Assembly (NCBI GenBank): GCA_963971425.1
Contig: OZ020521.1
Coordinates: 11,301,519 to 11,365,518, forward strand
Length of the DNA stretch: 64,000 nt
Source of the DNA: Bryoerythrophyllum caledonicum
Lineage: Eukaryota > Streptophyta > Bryopsida > Pottiales > Pottiaceae
Direction of reading: 5' to 3'
Shown here: positions 35,801 to 46,390 of the stretch, piece after piece
Numbering within the stretch: the stretch's first letter is position 1
Layout: every line of letters begins with the position of its first letter
Made by a program: the position numbers and the translations under genes
Notes under the pieces: generated by a model
Seen by the model: only the letters and a program-made list of their open reading frames with translations
Databases searched by the model: none
Told to the model about the DNA's origin: nothing

Positions 35801-36071
35801 CTGCCCAAATTCAACCCCGGCAAGCTCCTCAGCTATATGTCCGAAAAACGAGACAAGCACGTTTGCTGATCGCACTTGTTGCGACGAATGCAAGGCGCCT
35901 GTACCGCCACCGGGCTGGCCAGTATGGAAGAAAGTGGTGGTTCCAGTAGGAGCATTGGCGGGTGCCGCACTACTTGGGCTTGCAATTGCTATTTGTATTC
36001 GGAGATGTCGGATACGAGATCATCCACCCTATCCAGGTCCATTGGATGACCGTGTGGCAGGTGGATTGTAA
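32880..36071 (+). CDS. VWA/Cache-domain type I membrane protein, copy B (six exons, 594 aa)
   Basis: Exons: 32880-33090, 33640-33808, 34085-34688, 34966-35314, 35527-35687, 35781-36071. All introns are GT-AG, phases agree and the sum is 1785 nt ending in TAA. Residues about 11-30 form a signal peptide. Exon 2 adds a Cys-rich segment (seven Cys). Residues about 155-260 are the VWA_N/VWA region with YDPRWRPWY and D214VGNGM where the MIDAS would be. NPLYSLRRIFTY and the Cache-like FGSDGLLIGVAGSDVV follow. Residues about 550-571 (VVPVGALAGAALLGLAIAI) span the membrane, followed by a cytoplasmic tail with CIRRCRIRDHPPYPG. The family is that of alpha2-delta/CACHD1. The start at 32880 is preferred; Met codons at 32904 and 32910 are alternatives. 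Copy B lacks the duplicated CDECKAPE unit of copy A and has a longer tail. Confidence 0.87.
33230..33415 (+). repeat. Two diverged ~110-bp repeats inside intron 1
   Basis: The block AAGTAGACCTTGGAGGTTTT...CTTCCTAAGAATTTACTTGA (about 33244) recurs in diverged form about 110 bp later (AAGTAGATTTTGAAGGTTTT, about 33354). The same pair is present in intron 1 of copy A (about 21530-21680, minus strand), so it predates the gene duplication. Confidence 0.7.
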
Positions 36072-36925
36072 TATACCGTAAGGGGGGTGGTGGTAGGTCA
36101 ATCTGGTCTCAACCTTTTCCCTGGGCCACCTCTGGTTTTCGTTCACTTTTCTCTCTGCAATTATGAATTACTGATTGGCAATTTGAGCCAAATGAGACCA
36201 TCAATTTTGCCTCCGTTCCAGGTACTTCTGTGGTGTTTGTCAATCTCTGTGGCCCTCCTCAAGAGAAATCCTTAGAAACTCTCATCCTTTCATCTACAGC
36301 GACTCACAGAACTGAGGCTTTTGAAGTAATTAGAAGACTTCTTAAAGGTCCCCCCTGAAGACCAAAAGTTCCGAGGTGTGATTTTGCAAATCTGGGGTGC
36401 AATTTGTGTTTCCAGTACTTGAGGTTTTGTCAAAGATGTAAAAAGATAAGAGCTGTGTGGGAATATAATCTTTATTCTTATCGAATGTATTAAAAAAAAA
36501 CTTATGCCAATTTATTAACATGGTTGGTAAGGTTGGGTACTTTGGGCAATTACAAAACTTTTGCTACAACCTTCTCTTAAATATGAGGGTTTTATTACAA
36601 GTAAGTAACCTTATTTTTTATTTGAAATTGTCAAAAAAAAAAAACCTTCCATACTAATATGGAATTTTCACTCCGAGACAAGTAAAAGTTTCTCACCTTT
36701 TTCACGCAAGGTGTGTGTTGGAGTAAATTTTATTTCTTCATCAAAATTAGAGATTTTTTTCATCTTTTCTCATTTCATTTTTTTTCCTTCAAGAACAAGC
36801 ATGAAATTTAGTTTTGACTATTTGGATTTTCAATCTACACAAGAATGAATTATTAAATATCAAAATGAGGTTTGGTGATTTTTGAACTTTTTCATTGCTT
36901 CATTATTTTGAAAATGCTTCACTTC
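36072..36925. other. 3' flank of copy B, nothing recognised
   Basis: Contains the presumed 3' UTR, then AT-rich sequence with A runs (36487-36495, 36631-36645). No gene or repeat boundary recognised before repeat R1b. Confidence 0.4.
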
Positions 36926-36929
36926 TCTA

Positions 36930-37410
36930 ATACCTATAGAAATTGGTGTATGAGGAAGTAATATCACGTGTATGGAATGGCATGAAATTTAGAACTTTTT
37001 TAGTGCAAAAATCATAATACCAAGTGAATTCAAAGTCTGTTGATCTTTGAAACACTAGGAAGAAGAAAGACTCTATTCTTCACTTCAAACTCTATAATCA
37101 TTCTAGCCATATGGTCAAATATTATTAAAATTTATGAGCATGTGGTTTATAAGTATAGATGAAGATCTTATGATTGGAGATGGAAATAAGAACTTTGTTT
37201 TTCAGTACCACTCTTTGCACTAAAATAACTAATTTTGGGGTGGTTTTGGTGAAACAAAGTCATGGTGCTTAAGGGGATGTTGCGGAAGTGATTGCAAAAT
37301 GGAAGGTCACCAACGCCATGTGAAAATTGGAGAATGGAATGTTGCAAATGCCATGTGAAACCGATTGCTAAATATTGTGAACAGTTTAGTGAAATTCAAC
37401 GCATGAGAGA
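36930..37410 (+). repeat. Dispersed repeat R1b, copy 2
   Basis: Plus-strand counterpart of 17668-18110. It lies just left of the chromovirus insertion site. Confidence 0.75.
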
Positions 37411-37622
37411 AACCTCCAAAAGACTCAATCATGTTCTTTGTTGTTTGTGACTCACATCTTTTGAGGTTGCCCAAGTGGGTGTGGTTTTGTTTGTATTTTG
37501 ATGTTTGGTATGTGTTTGGTGTAAAGGTTACTCTAAAGAGTGATGTTATTCCAATGCCATTGACATTGATAAGTAGGGTGTGTGTTGGGGTAGTGATGTA
37601 GACTACAATCCATTGACACAAG

Positions 37623-37889
37623 TGTTACGAACTACATCGTAACAACTGGTTAGTAACGTAGTGACAAGACGGTTCATGTTAGAAAGCGGTTATACGGTTG
37701 GTAGTTATGTTGTAGGATCACCTTGGACCTTTAAAGGGTTGCAGGTGCAACTCTTTCCTCTTCGTGATATTTTGTTAGTAGTATGATTCAAGTTTGTTAC
37801 CATACGACATGGGTGTTGTCTTAATTGTCATAAGATCAATTTATGGTTATATAGAATGGAGCATTCATCATGCGGTTCGAACCTTAACA
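37623..37889 (+). repeat. 5' LTR of the chromovirus (267 bp)
   Basis: Begins TG, ends CA, with only a few differences from the 3' LTR. The following TAATATCACGTC (37890 on) is a weak match (7 of 12) to an initiator tRNA-Met primer site, so the primer-binding site is uncertain. Confidence 0.93.
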
Positions 37890-38179
37890 TAATATCACGT
37901 CCCTGAGTGATCCATGCTCCAAGACGACGAGTCATGAGCGAGACAAGTCTGGAAAAGGAAAAAAAAAAAAAAAAGACACACGAGCCTATAAGATAATACA
38001 TTTTGTTAATACAAGATGAATTTTACATGTATATCATGATTGCCTATACTTTATAAATCCCACAGTTAATATTAATTTATGAAGATGATTGAACCGTGAC
38101 ATAATAACGCATCTCGTATTTCTTGTTGCGCCTCGCAAATGGTGAGATGAATGGTCGTTTGGAAAAAAAATAAAAATTA

Positions 38180-38395
38180 TGGCGCTGCTGAAATTTCTGA
38201 AATTGCTAAAATTGCTCAAATTGCTGAGATTATGGCATTGCTGAAATTTCCAAAATTGCTGAAACTATTGAAATTATGGTGCTACTGAAATTTTTTGTTA
38301 TTTTTGAAATTGCTGAAATTGCTGAGAGGAAGGCGCTGCTAAAATTTCTGAAATTTCTGAAATTGCTGAAACTGCTGAACTTTTGGGGATTATGC
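38180..38395 (+). repeat. 9-bp GCTGAAATT-type tandem repeat in the retrotransposon leader
   Basis: A degenerate array of units such as GCTGAAATT, TCTGAAATT and GCTGAGATT lies between the 5' LTR and gag. It is low-complexity leader sequence with no coding role evident. Confidence 0.75.
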
Positions 38396-38567
38396 AAATA
38401 GTTGAGATGCTGTAGAGATTACGGATCAGGTTGATTACTCTCTCATAATTTAATGATGGTCACGGAATCCAAGAATCCAAAGCTGCTCTAGAAGAAGAAA
38501 GTCGAAGGAACGGAGCCGGTGAGAATCGAGGAATTAATGGTGCAGTGAACAGCTAACGACACCGGCG

Positions 38568-39653
38568 ATGGAGGGTGAGCGGCCGGGGTTGGATTCGGGA
38601 AACATCCCAATACCAGCAGGGACCGGGGCAGAGTGGGCTGCCTTCGTGCAACAACAGGTGCTGACAGTCCTGCAAGCGGCTCTACCTCATTTCATCCAAC
38701 AGGTTGCGGATCGGGTAAGGCCATCGTAGGGGTCTCCGACCCCACCGCAAGGCACTGGGGGCACACATCAACATCCAGAACGACACGGATTGGCGGAAGC
38801 TGACTATCCGGAGTCCAAGGTCGTAGAACCAAAACGATTCACCGGAAAGAAAGGAAATGAAGTCTATTGCTGGTTTGCACAGCTCCGTCTGGTGTTCTGT
38901 GGGAAGCCACGCACGTATGGCAATGATGTTGATAAGGTGGCATATGCCCTATCTTATATGTCAGGGGCTACGCAAAATTGGACCATGCCTCTACTCCAAG
39001 CACTTGATGAGGGGCGTGGGCATGACCTACTGGAAAATTATGAGGCCTTCAGGGAGTCGGTGATTGGAGTATACGGCGACCTGGATTGAAGAGGAAACGC
39101 AGAAAATCGTCTCGGGAGGCTGCGGCAAACGGGCTCAGTCGCGGCTTATATTTCCACTTTCAATGAATATGTAGCTCAAGTGGACTGGAATGAGGGCAGC
39201 CTAGCGGCACGATTTCGTGGCGGGCTGAAGGACGAGGTGTTGGACTCCGTGGCTACCGTAGAGACACAATCATGCCGGTTGCAAGATTGGATGGCGATGG
39301 CTTCCAGAATTGATGAGCGACTTTGGAAGCGGCGACAGGCTCGTCGGCCGTCATCTGATTTCCTCAGCGTGAAGGACACGACCACGCACCGAGAACCGTC
39401 TACTTGTAGTCATGTTGGTCCAGCAACATCCGAACTTGTCCCCATGGAGCTTGGCGCGGTTCGGGGGCCTCCGGCGTTGGCAAAGACAGCAGCGGAGAGA
39501 CTCGAGTATCAGCGACAGGGGAAGTGTTGGGGTTGCGGACAGTTTGGACATGTACGTGGGAAGTGTCCCACGAACCCATCTCGGCCACTCACCATTGCAG
39601 CTATTGAGGACGTGGAGGGTGGAAGTTCAGGAAAAGATCGGACCCGGGACTGA
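38568..39653 (+). pseudogene. Chromovirus gag relic
   Basis: One frame from ATG at 38568 to a TGA at 39651-39653 carries the capsid-type gag domain (KVVEPKRFTGKKGNEVYCWF, DKVAYALSYMSGATQNWT, VAQVDWNEGSLAARFRGGLK) and near its end a CCHC zinc knuckle (CWGCGQFGHVRGKCP) that binds RNA. Two internal stops, about 38727 and 39087, break it, hence pseudogene. The protease frame starts a few bases after its end in another frame. Confidence 0.85.
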
Positions 39654-39658
39654 ACGAC

Positions 39659-40192
39659 GTGGTTCAGTACCCGGGCCGTATTCAGAGCGCGGCGGATACG
39701 ATGCCGCGAGGAGGCTTGGCAGGAGACGGCACTCTTCCTCAATTGGCAGACGAGCCAACACCTGCTCCTCTTTTTCTACGAGCCACGACGGACCCGGAAG
39801 GACACCTCACCATGGATGCAAAGATCAACTCCTCGGCGGCTCTCACCTTGGTGGACTCAGAAGCAACAGGGGTGTTCAGGCACCCGGACTTCGCTGCACA
39901 GTGCAATGCGTTGATACGGCCAAAGAGCGTGCCCGGAGAGGTGAGGGTGATTGATGGAAGGATGATTAATTCGGGCCTCATCACGCACCAAGCTGAGGTG
40001 GGAATGGTCGTTGGGAATCACAATGAGACATTGGTGGCAGATATCACCAATATTGGTCGATATGCATATATTGTTGGGACGCCGTGGTTGAGCTGCCATG
40101 ACCCAACCATCAGATGGTCCCAACGAGAAGTTTTGTTTGATTCTCCCTATTGCCAGGAGCATTGCAAAAGCCTGGAGAATGGAGGAGTTTAG
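39659..40192 (+). pseudogene. Chromovirus protease region
   Basis: A 177-codon open frame with an aspartic protease fold: LTLVDSEATGVF is the active-site loop (usually DSGAT, here DSEAT, so the catalytic Asp is kept and the Gly replaced), and VGTPWLSCHDPTIRW is the conserved end of the domain before reverse transcriptase. The frame is shifted relative to gag. It ends in a TAG about 200 bp before the CACTA insertion. Confidence 0.8.
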
Positions 40193-40777
40193 AGATCTGA
40201 GGAACGGCGGGCGCTGCAGTAGCACAATATTCCAGAGCAGGTGCCCTCCGGAGGACTGAGTTCGGATGCCATGGAGTGGTCGCCACCCAAGCATGCATTT
40301 GTATCGACAGCCGGATTCCGAATATCGGCAAGGGAAGCCGAACTATTTGCCTTTGAGATTTCAGAGTGTAGTAGTGATGAGCCAACGATTCACTATAAGA
40401 AAACCGCGTTTTAGGTGGCGTCAAGGCTTCAACGTGCCGTGTTTTTTGAGACGTCAAACGTTTGTCGAACAACGACTGCAATATCTGAATTTTATTTTGA
40501 CGTTGCATGAAACGTGTTCCTGTTAAAGGCTAAATGCGCAAATGTCACAGTGGACGAACACATTTTAGAGGACGTCAGAAACAACGTGGTCACGTCTGAG
40601 TGCAACGTCATAGAAAATGCGGGAGGTCCATGTCAGCTACTACATTCATTTTCACTGAGAGATGACTACAGACCGTTGCCCGGAAGCAAAAAACTGAGCA
40701 AAATAGGCAGCTCCTCTACATAGATAGGCAAAACTTGTTTGTATGGAAACATCAGCTTTGCTTACATGAGATAAATT

Positions 40778-41965
40778 ATTCTGATGGACTTACAGAAACA
40801 CATAAAACTAAAAATTTATTAGTGGCTCAACTTAAATGCACATGTTACATATATTTTGTATACACAATATTTTTAAGTTGATTAAATATGGGATTATTTG
40901 CTTATTAATTTAAAATGGATCACACAACATGCTTGTTAATATAGCAATTCTAGTAATTCATTCTTTAAATTCATTTTTTTAGAAGAATGAATTCCAAAAA
41001 ATGGCTAATGTTTGAGTGGTCTTGGGTTGTTAAAAAACTATGAAAGTGGAAAAAAAAATGGAGAAGGTGTGAGTGGTTTTGGGGTGTTTCAAACTCTAAG
41101 AGTGATTAACAAAAATTGGGAATGGACGAACTGCTGTAAGGTCGTTCTAAAAATTGCAAGAGCGACTAAGAAAATGGGAAAGGTGAAAGTGTCTTCGGCT
41201 TTAGGAAAATTGAAAAGAGTGAATTAAAAAAATGGGTAAGATTTAGAGTTGTTGGGTTGTTTTAAAATTTTGAAAAATTAGACAAAAAATTTACGGAAAT
41301 GAATAAAGTGGAATATAAATGTTTAAAAAATGTCCCTATGTTGAATTAAAAAAAACTATAAATTTACAAGGGATCTTCAGTTTTAGGGTAGCTCAAAAGA
41401 GTGAATAAAAAACTTTGGGAATGGTTGAAGGGGTCTTGGGATCTTCTAAGAATTCCAAGAGTAAATAAGTAAAATGGGAAAGGTGTCACTGGTATTTGAG
41501 TTTTTTAAAACTCACAAGAATGGATTAATTTTATTAAGAAAGGCATTGTAAGTTGTCTTTGGGTACATGTTTACAAGTTAGAATACTTAGAAGAGTGGAT
41601 ACAGAAATGTCAAATGTGGCAATGGGTCTTGGAGTGTTCTATACATAAATTGAGTGATTAAAGAGAATGGAAAGGTGAAAGTGGTATTTGGATATCTTAA
41701 AGCTCACAAAAATAAATAAATTCAATTAGGTAAGGTATAAGTTGTCTTTTGGATAAATTATATAATAGACTTACAGGAACACTCAAAACTAAAAATATAT
41801 TAGTGGCTCAACTTAAATGCACATGTTACATATATTTTGTATACATAACATTTTTAAGTTGATTAAATATGGGATTATTTGCTCATTAATTTAAATAATA
41901 TCATAGAACATGCTTGTTAATTTAGTAGTTCCAATAATTCATTCTTTAAATTCATGAACTCCGTG
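40778..41965 (+). repeat. ~200-bp direct repeat inside the CACTA element, ~980 bp apart
   Basis: The block at 40778-40980 (CTTACAGAAACACATAAAAC, TTAGTGGCTCAACTTAAATG, ATATGGGATTATTTGCTTAT) returns at 41760-41960 with few changes. It indicates a segmental duplication of about 980 bp within the element. Confidence 0.85.
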
Positions 41966-43330
41966 GCAAATGTTTGAGTGGTTGTTAAAAAAATTTGAAA
42001 GTGGGGAAAAAAATGCGGAAGGTGAAAGTGGTCTTTAAGTTTAGGAAAACTAAAAATAGTATATTAAAAAAAAATGGGTAAGGTTTAGAGTTGTTGGGTT
42101 GTTTAAAAATTTGATGACAAACGTAAATAACAACCTACTGCCGTTAAAAACAAAAACGGAATGAATGAATTGGTCTTGGGCTTCTTTGAAAATTGCAAGA
42201 GTGAATGAAAAAAAAATGGAGAATGAATAAATGGTCTTCGGTTCAGGCAAAACTCAAAAGACTAAATATAAAACTTAAGAAATCATTGAATTGGTCTTCA
42301 AGTGTTTCTTACATCTGAAGATTGTAAAAAAAATAAAAATGTGTTTGTGCTTATCAAATGTTTTTAAAATTGAAACCCATTGGAGAAATAATTGGGAAAC
42401 CCTGAAGTGCTCTTCATATGTTTGGAAACTTGGAAGGTTCAAAAAAGTAAAATGGGAATGCATGAGTGGTCTTGGGTAGTTTGAGAAATTGCAAAAGTGA
42501 CTAGAAAAAATTGGGAAATTAAACAGTGGTCTTTTGTTTAGTCAAAATTGAAAAGAGTGAATAGAAAAAATGGAAAACGAGTGAAGTGCTCTTGAAGGGT
42601 TTCAAAGATTTGAATATTGAAAAAAATATTAGAAATGTATAAGTGTTTTCTGGATCTTTTAAAATTGCCCCAGGTCTGAAGAAAAAAATGGGAAAGCTTG
42701 AAGTTCTTTTAGAGGGGTTTAGGACTGATTTAATAAAACATGAAAGATTGAAGTGATCTCGGGGTGTTTTGAAACCTTGGAAAAAAAAAGGAATGGAAGA
42801 ATTTGTATGTCCTTGGCTATTTTCAAGGTTGACGTCAACCAATGCCATTTGGTTGCAGCAAAACTCAAAGGACCAAAATGGGAAATGGTTGAAGTGGTCT
42901 TTAGGTGTTTTAGAAATCTCAAGATTGAATATAAAAATTTGGAAAATGTGTAAGTGCTTCTCGGTTGTTTTACAAGTGAAAAGATTGAAGAAAAAAAATG
43001 GGAAAGCTTGAAGTGGTCTTTGGATGTTTGAAAACTTAGAAGGTTCAAAACAAAATATTGCAAATGGATGAAGTGGTCTTGGGCTGTTATCAAATTTGCA
43101 AGACCAAATGACAAAAATTGGGAAATTGTCAAGTGGTTTATCGTATAGGCAGAACTGAAAACTATGAATAAAATAAATGGGAAATGGTTGAATTGCTAAT
43201 GGGTTTAGGCATAAGTCTCAATATTATATAAAAAAAGGGAAAGTGTGTAGATGCTCATTGGATGTTTTAAAACTGAAAACATTGAATAAAAATAAAGACA
43301 AAGGTTTCGGGAAAAATGGGGTGTCTATAA
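40985..43330 (+). repeat. Degenerate satellite-like array inside the CACTA element
   Basis: A phrase of roughly 70-110 bp, approximately GAATAAAAAAATGGGAAAGG, then TGAAGTGGTCTTGGG and TGTTTTAAAACT.GAAA, recurs many times with variable spacing and heavy divergence. The small frames it creates on both strands are repeats of each other and are not genes. Confidence 0.7.
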
Positions 43331-43339
43331 AGTTGAAAT

Positions 43340-44030
43340 AGTAAATGCAGAAGCTCTACATGAGTCTACTTAACCGAGGCAACATATTTTGCACTTCCTT
43401 ATCACAATATTAATTTTCTTTGGCCTAGCCACTTCTTCATAGTTCCCCTTTTTAGTACAAACATTTCAAAATGCTGATGAATAGAGCTATGTATATTCCT
43501 CAATTACAAATTGGATAATATTAAAATAGATCAAAGAGCAGCCAAGGATGCAACGACTTGAAGAGAATAGATAACCACACATGTTGTATTAAGGGCTTTC
43601 CTATATTATGGTCATATTCATTATTTTGAGACAATTTGAGAGTTTTGAGACTTTTTGCCTATAATTTCAGCATTTATTTTGAGCTAATTCATGCATTTTA
43701 TCGACTTTCTAATTATATAATATCCTTGAGTTGAGGATAAACTTCCCAATTATAATAAAAAATTCAATTAAAAATATAAGATTAATTGAGAAATCGATTA
43801 CAAATATAAGATCAACATTAAATTGAGGTTGTGGAAAAGTCACAATACATCAAATATGGCGTTTATTACAAAGTACACCATAATCAATAATATACAAATC
43901 ATTCGCTTACAACTAAAAGTTTGTCAACTACAACTACCGTTACAATTGCCATCATTTAAGAGTGGACATCATCGATGATGTCACCAAATATGTGTATGAA
44001 AACGTCATTACAAACATGTAGGGAGTATCT
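43340..44030. other. CACTA interior, nothing recognised
   Basis: AT-rich sequence without coding potential. ACGTC-type motifs reappear near 43970-44060. Confidence 0.4.
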
Positions 44031-44033
44031 AGA

Positions 44034-44552
44034 ATGACGTCGCCCATGACATTGGTGTCGACATCTTCAACGGAACTACATCATCCCCAACGGAGCTGTT
44101 GTAGAAGACCGCCTAGAGGAGAAGTTTTTGAACAAAATGATGAACATCAAAGGTCGGATCAACTTTCATCCATAGTGGATGAAGTCTATCGTAGGGAAGG
44201 AAGAGCCGAAGGGCGATTTACACAAAAGCAACCTCCACATCACCCACACTTTACTTTTGGAAGTGTGAGTGAGAGCAAACTGAACTTAGGTGATAGCAAT
44301 GGCAGGTGGGGAGCGGCGAAGGTGACTAAAATGCTAAAAGGAGGGAGATTAGGAGAACAACAAGGAGTAGAGAGAGGTGACTTAAAGGTGTTGGAGCGAA
44401 GCAACGGTGGCTATGGTGGCTGGAGCCATGGAGCCGTGAGGACGGAGCTAGCTGGGAGCAACGAAGGCGATTTGCGGCAGATCAAGATGGCATGGGAGAG
44501 CTCAAAGGGAAGAAGAACGAGAGCAGGAGGAGGTTTGGCCATAGCCGGCTAA
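44034..44552 (+). CDS. Unidentified 172-aa frame in the CACTA element
   Basis: ATG at 44034, stop at 44552. The protein is hydrophilic, rich in Arg, Gly and Ser, with no recognisable domain. It follows a stretch of ACGTC motifs, and the region after it (GCCATAGCC repeats near 44540-44610) is low-complexity. It could be an accessory protein of the element, captured host sequence or a chance frame in GC-richer DNA. Confidence 0.25.
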   Translation: MTSPMTLVSTSSTELHHPQRSCCRRPPRGEVFEQNDEHQRSDQLSSIVDEVYRREGRAEGRFTQKQPPHHPHFTFGSVSESKLNLGDSNGRWGAAKVTKMLKGGRLGEQQGVERGDLKVLERSNGGYGGWSHGAVRTELAGSNEGDLRQIKMAWESSKGRRTRAGGGLAIAG

Positions 44553-44841
44553 CCGAGCCATAGCTGACCTCAGCCATGGCTAGGAAACCCTAGCCATAGC
44601 CGAGTTCAATGTTTGCCACCACGGAGAGGCTGCAGCTGCAACAAGGGCGAGCTCAAGATTTTGTAAGTTTACACGTTAGTACCTCCTTCTCCCGTGCTTT
44701 TTTAATGCTCACAAAAGAGTTATTGACGTCCTTCCATGATGTAAATATGTGCGCCCTGTCATGTAGACCATGGTGCTAGGGAGGCTACCGTTCGACCCCG
44801 AGGTAGATGCGGAAGTGACAAAGGAGTACTAGCCGCAGCAA

Positions 44842-45132
44842 GTGGACAAGTGCAAGGTCCATCCCGATTACGCAAGAGAGATTGAGAAGTTACGTAGTCG
44901 TATCACCGAGATGGAGTATCTAGCTGTGAGTACGAGCAATGAAGTAGTGGGTGAAGAGAATATAAAGGAGCGAGAAGGGGTTGAATCCCTTTCTAGAAAT
45001 CAGGCAGACCTCCACGTACGCACAAAGTCTATGAATCCATTCTTTGGAAATTCCTTGAATCCTCTAGGTGTTGAAGATGATGTACTTTGCGACTTGAACA
45101 CGGTAGACATGACATCTTCACGTCAGTTGTGA
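44842..45132 (+). CDS. Unidentified 96-aa frame in the CACTA element
   Basis: The frame is open upstream to an in-frame stop at 44830 and includes HPDYAREIEKLRSRITEMEY, which looks like a short coiled coil. It ends at 45132 close to a GACGTC motif. A segment upstream in the same frame (MVLGRLPFDPEVDAEVTKEY, from 44770) suggests a slightly longer protein broken by one stop. A coiled-coil accessory protein of a CACTA element is possible but unproven. Confidence 0.3.
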   Translation: MDKCKVHPDYAREIEKLRSRITEMEYLAVSTSNEVVGEENIKEREGVESLSRNQADLHVRTKSMNPFFGNSLNPLGVEDDVLCDLNTVDMTSSRQL

Positions 45133-46390
45133 CGTCCTGGTTGACATCACAAATAACATACTGATATGTCATTGAAGACAAGGCAGTTCCTCTAATTTAC
45201 ATACAACGTCGTTGTGGAATTGTAGATTGTCCTTTGCACTTTAATATGTCATCCCTATGAACTCTTGTAGGAAGAGAGTGAAGCACAAGGTGAGCCATCA
45301 ACCTGCCCACGACGTACTACAAAGACAACAAAGCAGACGGCTACTGGGGTAGGAAGCAATGGCCCAACACCAAAGCGAGCCAATCTACTCAAGCCTCCAT
45401 AGGTTCTGTTTAACAAGTGATGCTAGCATGACTTCATTGATGTCACAGCGTACATGTAGTGTCTTTTGGGATGCTTGAAACAACATCTCCCATTTTTTAT
45501 TGCCTTAGATGAGACATGCTTTATATGTCATAGTTGGAATTAGTAGAACATTAGGATGTATTGCTTGTCGTTGATATAGACAACGACTGCAACAATGGTG
45601 TTGCCAAGTTCACCACCATGCATGTTGCTAGAAATGTCAAAGCCAACAACCAATGTTGATGGCATGTTCATCTTTTATATCAGTGCTAACATCCTCGTTT
45701 GTCTATACTCATGTTTAGTCCACGCTAAAGTGGACACCATATATTTAGCCATACTTGTTGTGCATGTTACAATAAACGTTGAAATAAACAAAGAGAATGT
45801 GCAAGTGAACATGGACTCCAGCATGGCAAATGTGAATGTGAACACATTGCCGGACGGGTTGTTGACGTTCAGCAATAGCCTTCCATGTTAGTTGTGGTGT
45901 CGTAAAAAACGCGCCATCATTAAGGAAAACGTCTTCCATAACATGGACATGTTCAACATAACGTCAATTCTAACAACCCTAGGTGGGGATAAAATGGCCC
46001 AAATGGATGACGTCAGCTGACGTGGACTATACATGTCATCAATGGGGGATCCACGTCAGCAAAATTACAAATTTCACGCCACTGCCCGGTCAAATTGGTG
46101 TTGGATGAAAAAAGTCCTGCGTGGCAATACCTAACAAAATCATTGCTTATGTGGACATGTACATCCGTCCACATGGAGCCTTTTCCAAAGCAATTCAGAT
46201 CTTGTTCTTTTAGACGTCATGACGTTGACAACCCCAAATCACCCCCGTCACATAAAATTTGGCATGTTTTTTGCTTGCCTAGGTAGACGGATTTTAGGTG
46301 ACATCAACATTAACGCCAGAGCATGTTTTTTCTGACGTTCATACATGTTTTTGGACGCGTTACATCAAACGCGAGTTTCTTATAGTGATT

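Larger units (their letters stand above)
40391..46387. mobile_element. CACTA (EnSpm-type) element nested in the chromovirus, 6.0 kb
   Basis: The left end CACTATAAGAAAACCGCGTT and the inverted right end (CACTATAAGAAACTCGCGTT) are CACTA-type TIRs. ATT at 40388-40390 and 46388-46390 is the 3-bp target duplication, and deleting the element rejoins the retrotransposon pol sequence. Subterminal regions on both sides are rich in GACGTCA/ACGTCA motifs (for example 40470, 40570, 40606, 45132, 46006, 46216), as expected of CACTA transposase-binding repeats. No TNPD-type transposase was recognised, so the element is probably non-autonomous. Its interior is a long AT-rich repeat array (40980-43330) plus two unidentified frames. 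Confidence 0.92.

Noticed and set aside
40985..43132. Many 60-137-aa frames on both strands
   Set aside because: They are repeats of one another within the AT-rich array of the CACTA element and have no domain.
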